Origin: Lentilitoribacter sp. Alg239-R112
GTDB lineage: Bacteria > Pseudomonadota > Alphaproteobacteria > Rhizobiales > Rhizobiaceae
NCBI RefSeq assembly: GCF_900537175.1
Contig: NZ_LS999833.1
Coordinates: forward strand, 1,550,001-1,614,000
Reading direction: 5' to 3'
Length of the DNA stretch: 64,000 bases
Positions 1-9,400 of this stretch are shown here, piece after piece. Positions within the stretch are counted from its first letter, which is position 1, and each line of letters begins with the position of its first letter. The notes below the pieces were generated by a model. It did no database searches and had not been told where the DNA came from. It was given only the letters and a program-made list of their open reading frames with translations. The position numbers were made by a program, and so were the translations under genes.

Positions 1-613
1 ATACTTCCGAGAATGCCATAGGTGTTGGCGCGGCACCCAGTGCTTTGCCCAAGAACTGCCAAGCATCTGTGCCAGGCATACGCAAGTTAACACCTGCAAG
101 ATCCGCCGGGGTGTTGACAGTCAATTCATCTTTGCTTTGACGCAAGTTTACCTGACGACGGCCAAGATACATTACTGACAGAAGCTTTACACCAAGCTCG
201 TCTTCGACTTTCGCTTTGAAAGTATCCATCAAAGGATCGTTGAACACTGCCACCTGGTGAGCTGCATCTTGATGCACATACCCGGCTGTAAAAATTGAGA
301 ACTCTGGAAAGAACTGTGCGAGTTCTTGCGCAGATGTGATCGACATTTCCAGATTGCCCCGGCTGATCGCATCAAGCTCAGTTCCTTGCGCAAAAATGGT
401 ACCGTTATAGCTCGGCTCGTAGCTGGCAAAATCTGCCACTGCAGGTGCAAACACCTCAGCCATTGCTATTGAACGCTGATCAGTCTCCGAACCAGATGTT
501 GCCATACGCAATTGAATTTTGTCCATTGCAAATGCAGATGCGGCAGAACCAACGACGATGCCCGTTGCCACAATCGCTGAAAGCACGTTTCTACGTGTGA
601 ATTCGATTTTCAT
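1..613 (-). CDS. TRAP transporter solute-binding protein, DctP family (3' end outside window)
   Basis: This is a periplasmic substrate-binding protein of a tripartite ATP-independent (TRAP) transporter. About 204 residues are present; the C-terminal part lies beyond base 1. The start is the ATG at 613, preceded by a GGAGG ribosome site. The N-terminus has a twin-arginine-like stretch (TRRNVLSAIVATG) followed by a hydrophobic core and AFA cleavage site at about residue 29, so export is probable. The family segment VNLRQSKDELTVNTPADL followed by AGVNLRMPG, around the conserved Arg that binds a substrate carboxylate, supports DctP. It is codirectional with the Gfo/Idh/MocA oxidoreductase, with a 19-bp palindrome between them. 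The ligand is inferred to be a carboxylate such as a sugar acid. Family certain, substrate unknown. Confidence 0.88.
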   Translation of the reverse strand, partial: MKIEFTRRNVLSAIVATGIVVGSAASAFAMDKIQLRMATSGSETDQRSIAMAEVFAPAVADFASYEPSYNGTIFAQGTELDAISRGNLEMSITSAQELAQFFPEFSIFTAGYVHQDAAHQVAVFNDPLMDTFKAKVEDELGVKLLSVMYLGRRQVNLRQSKDELTVNTPADLAGVNLRMPGTDAWQFLGKALGAAPTPMAFSEV

Positions 614-696
614 TTTATTCCTCCGAAATGAATAGATAAGTGAATTTATCTAAGGCAAAACTATATCTTATTTTTCCATTAATGCAATATATTATC

Positions 697-715
697 AATA
701 ATATCTGATATTATT
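697..715. promoter_or_regulatory. 19-bp palindrome upstream of dctP-like gene, putative GntR/FCD operator
   Basis: The sequence AATAATATCTGATATTATT is a perfect inverted repeat around a central T. It lies 84 bp before the TRAP gene start. A near copy (two mismatches) occurs at 1913-1931, in front of the oxidoreductase and of the GntR gene. Two matching sites around one divergent locus point to the encoded regulator as the binder; this is inference. Confidence 0.6.
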
Positions 716-733
716 ATTTGTATCATAGGATAT

Positions 734-1831
734 TCATGCAGTAACTGCGTGAACTGATGTGACATCATCTGGATTGTGTAATTCCGCAAAATCATTAATT
801 TTAATAAGAGAATTAGATTGAGCAGCTTCACCAATTGCCTCCACAACACGGAGGGTTTTCAGTCCTTCAAGACCAGTCACCAGCGGAGCTTCCTCTCCTA
901 AAACAACCTTTGCAAAATGTATAATTTGATTATCGAGGGGATCGGATGCTTCTCTTGGAATAGATGTAGCTGTAATTGGTGACCACCAGTCTCGCTCTGT
1001 ACCGTGCTTCCAGATCGTTAAATCAGGTACAGACAATGACCCATGAGAACCGCCAATTTTATAACAACTTTGAGAGGTTTTCGGATAGATCGGATACTCA
1101 CCAGAAGTTAGTTCCCAACTCCACGGAGCCACAATAGAATCCGATACGGTAACCGTGCCTACTGCACCATTTTCAAAACTCAGAAGTACCGATGCGACAT
1201 CTTCATTTTCAAACCCCCTTTGTGATGGAGCTGATTGGGCCTGAACTGTTGAAATCTCCCCGCAAAGATATCTAATCAAATCAATATCATGAACGAGATT
1301 AACAGAAATTGGCCCTGCACCTTTGTGTTTACGCCAAGGAGCCTGGTCAAAGTAATGATCTGGTTTATAGAACCAACAATTCGCATGCACCGCCCGGACA
1401 TTGCCTATCTCTCCGTCGGATATAATTTCGGCCGCCTTTTTGATAAGCGGATTGTGTCTTCTATGGTGACCCACAAGCAGCGGCACCTGCTTCTCCATGG
1501 CAAATTTAACAAGGTTTTCAGCTTCTACAGACGATACAGCTAGAGGCTTTTCGATGAGGGCAGCACAGCCATTTGAAATTATTTCAAGACCCAGTTCAAC
1601 ATGACTTGGTGTAGGCGTTGCTACAATTACGCCGTCTGGCTTCGATAGAGCAAATAGGTCGGCAAGACTAGCAAAGCATGGCACGCCATACTCGTCGTAA
1701 ATATCTTCTGAGGTTAGGTTAGGTTCAACAATGCCGGTTAACCGAACACCTTTAAGCCTCTTAATTGCATCAGCATGACGCCTACCAACTAAGCCTAGCC
1801 CAACAACAACCAAATTAACAACGTCACCCAT
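734..1831 (-). CDS. Gfo/Idh/MocA family NAD(P)-dependent oxidoreductase
   Basis: A 365-residue cytosolic dehydrogenase of the glucose-fructose oxidoreductase / inositol dehydrogenase / MocA family. The N-terminal Rossmann fold shows VGLGLVGRRHADA (residues about 9-21); the conserved EKP motif at about residue 95 carries the catalytic-site Lys, and the second domain has the family segment NLVHDIDLIRYLCGE (about 180) with the active-site His. I use the ATG at 1831; the open frame also has a TTG one codon earlier. The gene is divergent from the GntR regulator and codirectional with the TRAP binding protein, so it probably oxidises the imported polyol or sugar acid. The exact substrate cannot be read from the sequence. 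Confidence 0.9.
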   Translation of the reverse strand: MGDVVNLVVVGLGLVGRRHADAIKRLKGVRLTGIVEPNLTSEDIYDEYGVPCFASLADLFALSKPDGVIVATPTPSHVELGLEIISNGCAALIEKPLAVSSVEAENLVKFAMEKQVPLLVGHHRRHNPLIKKAAEIISDGEIGNVRAVHANCWFYKPDHYFDQAPWRKHKGAGPISVNLVHDIDLIRYLCGEISTVQAQSAPSQRGFENEDVASVLLSFENGAVGTVTVSDSIVAPWSWELTSGEYPIYPKTSQSCYKIGGSHGSLSVPDLTIWKHGTERDWWSPITATSIPREASDPLDNQIIHFAKVVLGEEAPLVTGLEGLKTLRVVEAIGEAAQSNSLIKINDFAELHNPDDVTSVHAVTA

Positions 1832-1912
1832 CAAACAAACCCAATCCTTTTAATCCGCCATTGGCGTAGATATTCAATTTCAACTTCCTTACCACTAATA
1901 ACTTATATTAAC

Positions 1913-1931
1913 AATAATATATGATATTTTT
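1913..1931. promoter_or_regulatory. second copy of the putative GntR operator
   Basis: AATAATATATGATATTTTT differs at two positions from the perfect palindrome at 697-715. It lies in the divergent control region between the oxidoreductase (start 1831) and the GntR gene (start 2022), about 90 bp from each, where a regulator would govern both promoters. A weaker AT-rich dyad follows at about 1934-1950. Confidence 0.55.
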
Positions 1932-2021
1932 TAAATAATCAGATTTATTATACTATTGTTGTCTGTCAGATAATTTGGTAAATTAATGAAATGGGCGAAA
2001 TAACCAGATGATAATGAAATT

Positions 2022-2681
2022 ATGAACAAACAAGTCAGCACAGTCGGCACGAACACCTATCAGCGGATAAAACATGATATTATCTATGGTGAATTGGAAC
2101 CGGGGTCGAAACTAAAGCTAGACACTCTAAAGGCCCGATACGCAGCTAGCCTGTCTACATTACGTGAGATGCTTAGTCGTTTAGCAAGTGAAGGATTTGT
2201 GTCGGCAGAGGAACAGCGTGGCTTCTTTGTTACAGCCGTTTCCAAAGAAGATTTAATCGAGATTACAAACCTACGGGTTTTACTCGAATGTTCTGCCTTG
2301 GAAGAATCCGTTCAAAATGGTGATGCTGATTGGGAAGGTAATCTTGTGGCCGCACATCATAAGCTTCATTTGATGGAGATACGTATGCTGGCTGGTGATG
2401 AAACCCAGAAAGAGAACTGGAAACGATATGATTGGGAGTTTCATCTTGCGTTAATTGAAGCATGTAATTCCAAAAATCTGCTCGATATTCATGCTACGAT
2501 CTACGATAAATATCTCAGATATCAAATGTTGGTAATCACATATCGTGGCCAAGAAGCTATTGATGAGCATGAAGGCATGTTCAAAGCCGCACTGGCAAGA
2601 GACTCTAAACTTGCGCGGCAACTACTCGAAAAACACATCAGAAAGGGGCTTGAGCACACGCTCGAAGCCATGCCAGCATAA
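2022..2681 (+). CDS. GntR family transcriptional regulator, FCD (FadR-like) subfamily
   Basis: A 219-residue DNA-binding regulator. Residues about 10-75 form the GntR winged helix (TYQRIKHDIIYGELEPGSKL, then LSTLREMLSRLASEGFV and the wing EEQRGFFV). Residues about 90-210 are an all-helical FCD ligand domain; DWEFHLALIEACNS is the typical first metal/ligand helix, with His residues later (DEHEGMFKAAL; LLEKHIRKGLEH). Such proteins are usually repressors released by an organic acid. It is transcribed away from the oxidoreductase/TRAP genes, and two similar palindromes (697-715, 1913-1931) lie at their promoters, so local control is likely. The ATG at 2022 has no strong ribosome site but matches the domain start. 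Confidence 0.92.
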   Translation: MNKQVSTVGTNTYQRIKHDIIYGELEPGSKLKLDTLKARYAASLSTLREMLSRLASEGFVSAEEQRGFFVTAVSKEDLIEITNLRVLLECSALEESVQNGDADWEGNLVAAHHKLHLMEIRMLAGDETQKENWKRYDWEFHLALIEACNSKNLLDIHATIYDKYLRYQMLVITYRGQEAIDEHEGMFKAALARDSKLARQLLEKHIRKGLEHTLEAMPA

Positions 2682-2986
2682 AGTCTGATTTTGAATGGGA
2701 GCATTATTATTCATTCTGGCAGCAATGATATCTGTTTATTAGCCCTAGCATGACTTAAAATCTATCAGTTATAATCATAATCGATGTTATCACATTATAT
2801 TTTGATGTCGGTGGAAATTGAATTCCCATTACATCGATTAGAAGTCAATATAGGCAGTGTTAACCACTCTGCCATAGCGATAAAACTATGAAATAGTGAT
2901 CCCGACTTCTACAGCGTATGCCTACAAAGTGGCGCTGGTCATCTTTCGCCCCTTTGTTTCTAACAGCTCTAGTTACTTCAAATATT

Positions 2987-3028
2987 TGCCTTTTGGCGAA
3001 ATCCGTATTATATTATGCCAAAAGGCAA
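2987..3028 (+). promoter_or_regulatory. paired inverted repeats over the toxin-antitoxin promoter
   Basis: TTGCCTTTTGGC at 2987-2998 is repeated in inverted form as GCCAAAAGGCAA at 3017-3028, with an AT-rich spacer that contains a plausible -10 element (TATTAT). Each arm is also an almost self-complementary GCC-N4-GGC. The centres are 30 bp apart, about three helix turns, and the second arm ends 15 bp before the antitoxin start. This is the layout of an autoregulatory operator. The remaining 2682-2986 stretch shows no gene. Confidence 0.6.
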
Positions 3029-3043
3029 TATAAGGAGTCTGCA

Positions 3044-3457
3044 ATGCCCCAACTGCAACTCATTGAGAAAACAGCTCATCAACCTACCGTTCCGGAAATC
3101 TCTGATGCGGAGAGCGAGGCTATGGCTCGAGCAGTGGTCAATCTGTTTACCAAATGGAGCCTATCAGATGCACAAGCCACCATACTTTTGGGTGGTTTAT
3201 CACCACGTACATGGGCTCGTTGGAAAACTGGTTCCGTTGGCCGTGTTCCACGTGATCTAAAGGCACGCCTGTCCAACCTTATGGGCATCCATAAAGCACT
3301 ACGGATCATCTTTACCGACGCCAAACGTGGTTATAAATGGATTAGTCAAAACAACGACACTTTTGGTGGTACGTCTGCTCTTGATATCATGCTTGCTGGC
3401 GAATTGACTGACATTATGCGCGTACGTCGATACCTCGATAGCGTCCGGGGTGGTTGA
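3044..3457 (+). CDS. Xre/MbcA/ParS-type antitoxin of a RES toxin pair
   Basis: A 137-residue protein with a Xre-like N-terminal helix-turn-helix (about residues 25-85, including LSPRTWARWKTG) and the C-terminal MbcA/ParS toxin-binding domain (ALDIMLAGELTDIMRVRRYLDS, about 112-133). The family neutralises RES-domain NAD-degrading toxins and represses its own operon. The open frame reaches upstream to 2918, but I choose the ATG at 3044: it has a GGAG site six bases before it and lies just after the inverted-repeat operator. The stop overlaps the toxin start by four bases, so translation is coupled. Confidence 0.88.
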   Translation: MPQLQLIEKTAHQPTVPEISDAESEAMARAVVNLFTKWSLSDAQATILLGGLSPRTWARWKTGSVGRVPRDLKARLSNLMGIHKALRIIFTDAKRGYKWISQNNDTFGGTSALDIMLAGELTDIMRVRRYLDSVRGG

Positions 3458-4164
3458 TATTGAACAAGCCGAAAACGGTCCACGTAAACTGGGCAACGAC
3501 GCATCGAATTATCCGGTCACGCTTCCCACCAATTGATTTGTTCGAGGACATCGTTGACCCATCCGACTGGGATGCTATTCTATCCGCGGAAACAAAGACT
3601 AATCCGCGCTTGGCTGAAAGCGTGGGCATGCTCGACCTTATTCCCAAAGAACGTCGGGTTTCTGGTGCTGGGTCATCGTGGGCCATGGCTCCTTTTACAC
3701 ATACATCCACTGATCGGCCAAGTCGTTTCTCTGACGGCTCATATGGCGTTTACTATGCAGGTGATCGGATAGAAGTCGCTTTGTTTGAGACTATGCACCA
3801 TCATGGAAAATTTATGGCCGCCACATCAGAAGAACCGGGATGGGTTTCTGATTTTCGCGAACTTATCGGGACGCTCTCCACTGAACTTCATGACCTGAGC
3901 GAAACATCGGCCTTTGCAGACCTTTACGACTTAGAAGATTACTCAGCGCCTCAAACCCTGGGGCGCAATCTCCGTGAAGGTGGTTCAAATGGGGTCCTAT
4001 ACCGAAGTGTGAGATTTCCTGACGGTTTGGCCGCAGCACTATTTTGGCCCGATATTGCAGGCATTCCGACACAAGGCCAGCACTTTTCCTACTACTGGGA
4101 CGGGAACATCGTCACCAAAGTCAAAAACCTGACAAGCGGAGAAGTGTTCTCAGTCATCGATTGA
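3454..4164 (+). CDS. RES-domain toxin (NAD-degrading or ADP-ribosylating)
   Basis: A 236-residue RES-family toxin. The family is named for conserved Arg, Glu and Ser residues; here these are probably the Arg of PSRFSDGSYGVYYAGD (about 90-105), the Glu of VALFETMHHH (about 115) and the Ser of GGSNGVLYRSVR (about 180-190). Members deplete NAD+ or modify it and halt growth. The start is a TTG that overlaps the antitoxin stop (TTGA); a second TTG lies two codons later. A weak, coupled start is usual for a toxin kept below antitoxin level. The frame is intact and all motif regions are present, so the toxin is probably functional. Confidence 0.88.
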   Translation: MILNKPKTVHVNWATTHRIIRSRFPPIDLFEDIVDPSDWDAILSAETKTNPRLAESVGMLDLIPKERRVSGAGSSWAMAPFTHTSTDRPSRFSDGSYGVYYAGDRIEVALFETMHHHGKFMAATSEEPGWVSDFRELIGTLSTELHDLSETSAFADLYDLEDYSAPQTLGRNLREGGSNGVLYRSVRFPDGLAAALFWPDIAGIPTQGQHFSYYWDGNIVTKVKNLTSGEVFSVID

Positions 4165-4487
4165 TAAGCCTTGTTCATACTGCAACTTTTGAAGTCAAAT
4201 CATAACACCAAACTTTTGTAATATCACGCTGAACCATCTCGCTTATTAGAAACACATTTTTATGGGTCTAAATAGTTGTTGAGGTATCTGGCGAAGAGGA
4301 AGAAATTGGCCGCTAAATTGGTCGGAACCTATTGCTTCATGATCAATAATAGTCAGTTTGGATACATAACAGAAAACATTGGGCACAGTTAAAAATGTCT
4401 GACGTCAGACATTGCAGCTGGGATCCGTAAATACGTCTCGCAAATTTCCGGCATGAGAACCGAAGGTATATGGTGTACTTGAGCCTG
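4165..4487. other. intergenic region with a perfect 20-bp palindrome (4394-4413)
   Basis: No credible gene is seen. The notable element is AATGTCTGACGTCAGACATT, identical on both strands, followed by unremarkable sequence. It could be an operator or a recombination/target site next to the toxin-antitoxin operon. It is not followed by a T-run, so it is not an ordinary terminator. Confidence 0.5.
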
Positions 4488-4826
4488 CTATTTTTGGACG
4501 GTACAAAACTCACCGCTATAGCGTGTATGGATTACGAGTCTCCCGTCTCTACTGTATTTGTCGGCGGCCACACTTCTCGTGGCTGGTGTCGAATACAAGT
4601 CCCCCCCGCAGGCTCTTAAAGGGACGCATTTGTTGTTGTTGTTGCGCATGGCATTCAGACACCTGTTACGAGTCGTCCAAACAGAATATGGGCTGCCGTT
4701 ATGCATAATAACGAGATCGCTTTCCGCCGCCAATGCTTGACCTGCAGTTGACATTGCACACAAAAGTGCTCCACCAAGCAATGCCAAAGCCTTAAACGAA
4801 GTTTGCAGCTTAACCATTTTACCCAT
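4488..4826 (-). CDS. hypothetical small secreted protein, Cys-containing
   Basis: About 112 residues. The N-terminus has a typical signal peptide: Lys residues, a hydrophobic core (ALALLGGALLCAMSTAG) and an ALA cleavage site near residue 33. The mature part is about 80 residues with four Cys (NRCLNAM, NKCVPL, ACGGD, EFCTV), suggesting disulfides in the periplasm. I do not recognise a family. The start is the ATG at 4826; a TTG 12 codons upstream is also open and an ATG three codons downstream is possible. A second Cys-containing secreted protein lies next to it on the same strand (5203-5610), without obvious similarity. Confidence 0.55.
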   Translation of the reverse strand: MGKMVKLQTSFKALALLGGALLCAMSTAGQALAAESDLVIMHNGSPYSVWTTRNRCLNAMRNNNNKCVPLRACGGDLYSTPATRSVAADKYSRDGRLVIHTRYSGEFCTVQK

Positions 4827-4966
4827 TTTTTTTCCATTCAAATTTGTTGATACTGTTATCAATTTTTAGATGCAGCGCATGGCTAAGTCAATTAGTATAG
4901 ATGTACTAATGTGCCAACGATCAAAAAACGCTAGGTTGCCAATTATTTTGAGGGAAAGATCGTCGA

Positions 4967-5137
4967 ATGAAATCTCTATTCACCGACGCTGTTGACTTCC
5001 ATGCTGATCGCGCTCGATTATTTTCGCGTGCACCAATTAAAATATTCTTAGGCCACATCGGCTCGGCATGCCTTCTGATTTACTATGACGACGGACAGTC
5101 AGTACCCTACCTCAGTTCTAAAATTATGCGTCATTGA
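4967..5137 (+). CDS. small ORF, doubtful
   Basis: A 56-codon frame begins at an ATG with GAGGGA eleven bases upstream. It sits between two secreted-protein genes on the other strand. The product (MKSLFTDAVDFHADRARLF...) has a short hydrophobic stretch but no family I recognise. It may be a chance frame or a remnant; it is listed because nothing else occupies this gap. Confidence 0.2.
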   Translation: MKSLFTDAVDFHADRARLFSRAPIKIFLGHIGSACLLIYYDDGQSVPYLSSKIMRH

Positions 5138-5202
5138 AACTCCATTGAGTAGACGAAGCAGTACTTCCTTTTTTCATTGCAGCACTCACGTAAAACAAAA
5201 TT

Positions 5203-5610
5203 CTAATCGCAGATATTTTCCTTGATAAAGCAATTTGAACCGATGCAGCCATCCCAACCATCAGCTTTTATGGATTGAGATTTCTCACTGAACACACCCT
5301 CAATTACAACAACTGATTTGATCTTATCAAATCTGAATATTCGTTTGGAAGCGTAATCACGCCCCTTAGTGCAACCACGGGATTGCCAACCATGCATGTA
5401 AAGCTTACCGTTATTGCCAATCGCAACCTGATGCACATCAACAAGGCGCGGAAGACAACCTTTGCTGACGTCTTTGTCATAAACCATCTCGATAATGCGG
5501 TTTGTCTTAGCAGCCTCGCAAAGTTGAGCTTCATATTTCGATTGGGCCTGAGTGGATGAGAATGGCGTAACGATAATAAGCGTTGCTATTACTAAGTTTT
5601 TAAATTTCAT
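5203..5610 (-). CDS. hypothetical secreted protein
   Basis: A 135-residue protein with a clear signal peptide (MKFKNLVIATLIIVTPFSS, cleavage near TQA at residue 22). The start at 5610 has an excellent ribosome site (AAGGAG, six bases spacing); the longer open frame to 5646 is not needed. The mature region contains six Cys, some in a CIGSNCFIKENIC cluster at the C-terminus, consistent with a disulfide-bonded periplasmic or extracellular protein. No known domain is recognised. Confidence 0.6.
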   Translation of the reverse strand: MKFKNLVIATLIIVTPFSSTQAQSKYEAQLCEAAKTNRIIEMVYDKDVSKGCLPRLVDVHQVAIGNNGKLYMHGWQSRGCTKGRDYASKRIFRFDKIKSVVVIEGVFSEKSQSIKADGWDGCIGSNCFIKENICD

Positions 5611-5799
5611 TGCTGGCTCCTTAAGAAAGCTACCTTCTTCTCTCACGCATGGTTCGTTATTCTATTGACGAACGTACATGGGGCTATCCAGCAAGGCAAA
5701 TACTGATTATCCGTTACTTGGTAAGGCTATGACTGCATCCAATATTCCGGGCCATCCAAAATCAGTTGTGCCTATCGGAAAGCTCAACAGAAACCCATA

Positions 5800-6353
5800 G
5801 ATTGGCACTGTAATTTCAGAGCGGCTCGCAGACTTTTTGCAGATGTATCTGAGTATTCAATACGATGGGTCATGTAGGCACCAACGAGAGCAACATCATG
5901 CCGTCTGCCTAGATAAACAATTAGACTGGATATTACGTCCGCACCCAAGATTGCTAAAGTACCACCCTTGGCATAATCTCAGATGATACTAGCCAATATT
6001 GGAGCCGCCTTGTCATGAATCAAGCGGTTGAGACGGTGGTTGAGGCCTAAACTTTGATGTTCATTCAAAATCAATTGCGTTTCCATCTGATCGGCAAAAT
6101 TACTGCCCTTAAAAAGCTCACTCTCCATTGAAAAAATGGTTATAAATCAGCCTCTTGCACTCAAGGATACATTAACTTCTACCGCTCCCAAACTATCAGC
6201 TATCCGGTCGGGCAGCTGTTCAAACTCGGAAAATAGGGGCTCATCCTTTGATGAGAAGTGGTGATGAAAGCCACCGTTCGACAACCTAGACACAAGAAGA
6301 ATTTCTGCCATCGTTGTGGCCTCAAACCCTGCTGAAAAAGAGCTCTTGCGCAA
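5800..6353 (-). pseudogene. decayed TetR-family regulator
   Basis: On the minus strand, 6147-6353 encodes a recognisable TetR helix-turn-helix (GFEATTMAEILLVSRLSNGG, then FHHHFSSKDEPLF). The frame lacks the normal first helix: an upstream ATG reads MKPDERRA and stops. After the stop at 6147, further minus-strand sequence still reads like a TetR ligand domain in broken frames (for example LGLNHRLNRLIHDKAAPILA then a stop, and LAILGADVISSLIVYLG). The gene has therefore suffered frameshifts and stops. It lies just downstream of an RND pump whose repressor it may once have been. Outer limits are approximate. Confidence 0.65.
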
Positions 6354-6494
6354 CTCCGAAAAGTTAGGCTCGGCGTTCGTCTGGTTTCATATTTATGCGC
6401 TTCTCGGCACCTATATATTTATCCTTTAAAGCCTTTCGGTCAGAGTCATTTACTTAACCGAATTCGGGTGCGCAAAACTCACCGATACGAATGA

Positions 6495-9400
6495 CTATTT
6501 CTGCTGTTTCTTCTCACCTAGCATCAACATGGCAGGTGTTACGATGAGAGTAAGAACTGTAGCAACGACCAAGCCTCCGGCAATCGCGCTAGAAAGTTCT
6601 GTCCACCACTGTGTTGACGGAGCGCCATAAACAATATCTCGCGTGAAGAAATTTATATTAAGGCCAATTACCATTGGCATAAGACCAAGCGCTGTTGTTA
6701 TTGATGTTAAAAGCACAGGTCTTAGCCGTTGTGCACCAGTTCTAAGCGCCGCTTCAAGGGATGATTGTCCATCTCTTTTCAACTGATTAAAGGTGTCAAT
6801 AAGCACGATATTGTTATTCACAACGATACCAGCGAGCGCAATAACGCCTATGCCGCCCATTACAATTCCGAAAGGTCGTCCAGTTATAAGTAATCCAAGC
6901 AGTACGCCGGCAACAGAAAAGACAATCGCGCTCATCACAATTAATGCCTGATAGAAACTGTTGAACTGAAGTAGTAATATCATAAACATCAAGACAATTG
7001 CTGATATGAAAGCGCCTACTAGGAATACCATTGCTTCGTTCTGATCTTCAGCTTCACCTGCAAAAACAAAGTCCACACCATCGGGCAAAATTCCTTCGTT
7101 TAATGCAGATGTAAGCTCGCTTACCTGATCATTTACTAAAATACCAGGTGCTACATTTGCTTCAATTGTTACGACACGTAACTCATCAATCCGCCGGATG
7201 GTACCAACACGCTCTGCGGGAGAAAAATCAACGAAGTTTGAAATAGGAACAAGTCCAGATGACGTTGGGACACGAAGACTTCCGAGCTCCGCAAGTGAAC
7301 GATCCTGGTAAGGAAATCTAATACGAATATCAAGAGTACCATCAATATCGCCAGGTCGAAAAGTTGCTATCTTAATTCCTTGAGTGAGTAACTGAACGGC
7401 TTGTCCGAGAAGGCTAACATCGGCACCAAAGCGGGCTGCTTCTACTCTATTAACATTGATAGAAAGCTCTACACCGGGAAGCGGTCTTGTATCAGTTATA
7501 TCTGTAAATCCTCCAATTTTAGCCATTGCCGATCTGACGACGTTTACAGCTTCTGACTGGGCTTTTGCATCCTGTACCCGCAATTGAAGGTTAATTGGCT
7601 TTCCACCTGAGGGGCCGCCGCTCTCAGTTTGCACTTGAACATTGATGCCAGCAATATCTGAAACATCCTGCCGGATTTCTTCGCCTATTTCAGCTGCAGT
7701 GCGACGCTCATCCCAATCGGTGAGTTCAAGCTGAATTGAACCTACTGTCTCTTCATCACCCTGCCCGGCACTCATCATTGAGCGGGCATAGACACTTGAT
7801 ACTTCTCCATATTTAAGCAACCTGTTCTCAACCAGACGCACCAAACGATCCCGTTCATAAATTGAGATATTATCACGAGCTCTAACTTGGACCTGCATGA
7901 ACTCTGGTTCAACAGAGGGAAAGAATGTGACACCTTTACCAAGTTGGCCGTAGAGGCCAAAAGCCCCTAGCAACATGGCAACAGCAAGAAGAACAGTAGT
8001 GCCAGGACGTAGGATCGACCATTCAAGAACGTGAACATAAAGACCAACCAAACCACTCATCTTCCGTGGATCACCTATCTCGGCTGCGTGCAATACGGCC
8101 TTTGATTTAGCTGTTTGTGGTTGGCGTTTACCTATCAAACCACCAATCACCGGGATAAAAATAAGCGCCATAAATAAAGAGGCAAACAGAGTGAGAAGAA
8201 CCGTGATTGGTAAGAACTTCATGAACTCGCCAACCAAGCCAGTCCAAAATAAAAGCGGAAAGAATACACTAAGTGTCGTAGCGGTAGATGCGATAATTGG
8301 CCATGCCATACGTTTGGCAGCAAAAGCATATGCATCCTTCGCAGTTGCTCCTTCCTGCAGTTTTCGGTCGGCAAGTTCCGTCGTAACAATAGCACCATCG
8401 ACAAGCATTCCCACAACCAGAATAAGTGAAAACAAGACCACGATATTCATCGTATAACCCATCATCCAAATCGCAGTTACTCCAGCTAAGAATGCACCGG
8501 GGATTGCCAGCCCAACAAGAATTGCAGATCGGGGACCCAGCGCAAAGACGATGACAATCATAACCAAAATCACGGCCGCAATAACATTGGCTTCAAGGTC
8601 TGAAAGAAAAGTTTTAACTGGTTCTGACTGATCTTGCAGGTATGTAACTTCGATCGCATCGGGCCAATCCGACTTCATACTTTCGATCTGCTCTTTCACC
8701 TTTGCTACCGTTTCGATAATGTTGGCACCAGACCGCTTCTTCACTTCCATTGCGAGAGCAGGTTGCCCGTTAATCCGAGCAAAGCCTGTTGGGTCATCAA
8801 AAGCCCGGCGAATTGAAGCAACATCGCTAAAGGTGACGACTGTCCCATCCCGAACCTTAACTGGCATTGTCAAAACATCATCTAAATCTTCGATTAGTCC
8901 CGGTACTTTTAGCACCACGCGGCCAGAGCCATTTTCAATCGAACCAGCTGCAATAAGCTGATTGTTCCGTTGGATTTGACCAATCACTTCTTCAAAAGAT
9001 AGGTTATAGGTTTGAAAGACAGTCGGATCGATAAGAACTTCTAAAAATTCATCACGCTTGCCGCCGATATCGACCTCTAATACACCTGGCAATCCTTCGA
9101 TTTTTTCTTGAACATCTTCAGCAAGTTGATTAAGTGCGCGTTCCGGTATAGAGCCCGAAAGAATAACTGTAACAATCGGGAAAAGAGCCGTATTTATTTC
9201 CGTAATAGTTATATCATGGGCATCTTCAGGCAGGTCACCTGCAGCTCGATCAGCAGCTTCACGTACTTTATCTAGCGCTTCATCAATGTCGCCCCCAGCC
9301 TGAAACTCTAATTGAACACTAGCAAAGCCCTCAGAGGCATGGCTCTCCATGCGGTCCAATCCTGCAATTGCAGCAAATTCACTCTCGAGCGGCTCAAGAA

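Noticed and set aside
4523-4740. Plus-strand ORFs opposite the small secreted protein
   Set aside because: The opposite strand has a convincing signal peptide; these frames have none and no family.
8191-8457. Plus-strand ORF inside the RND permease gene
   Set aside because: It is a codon-pattern shadow of a clearly conserved gene, without its own ribosome site or recognisable product.
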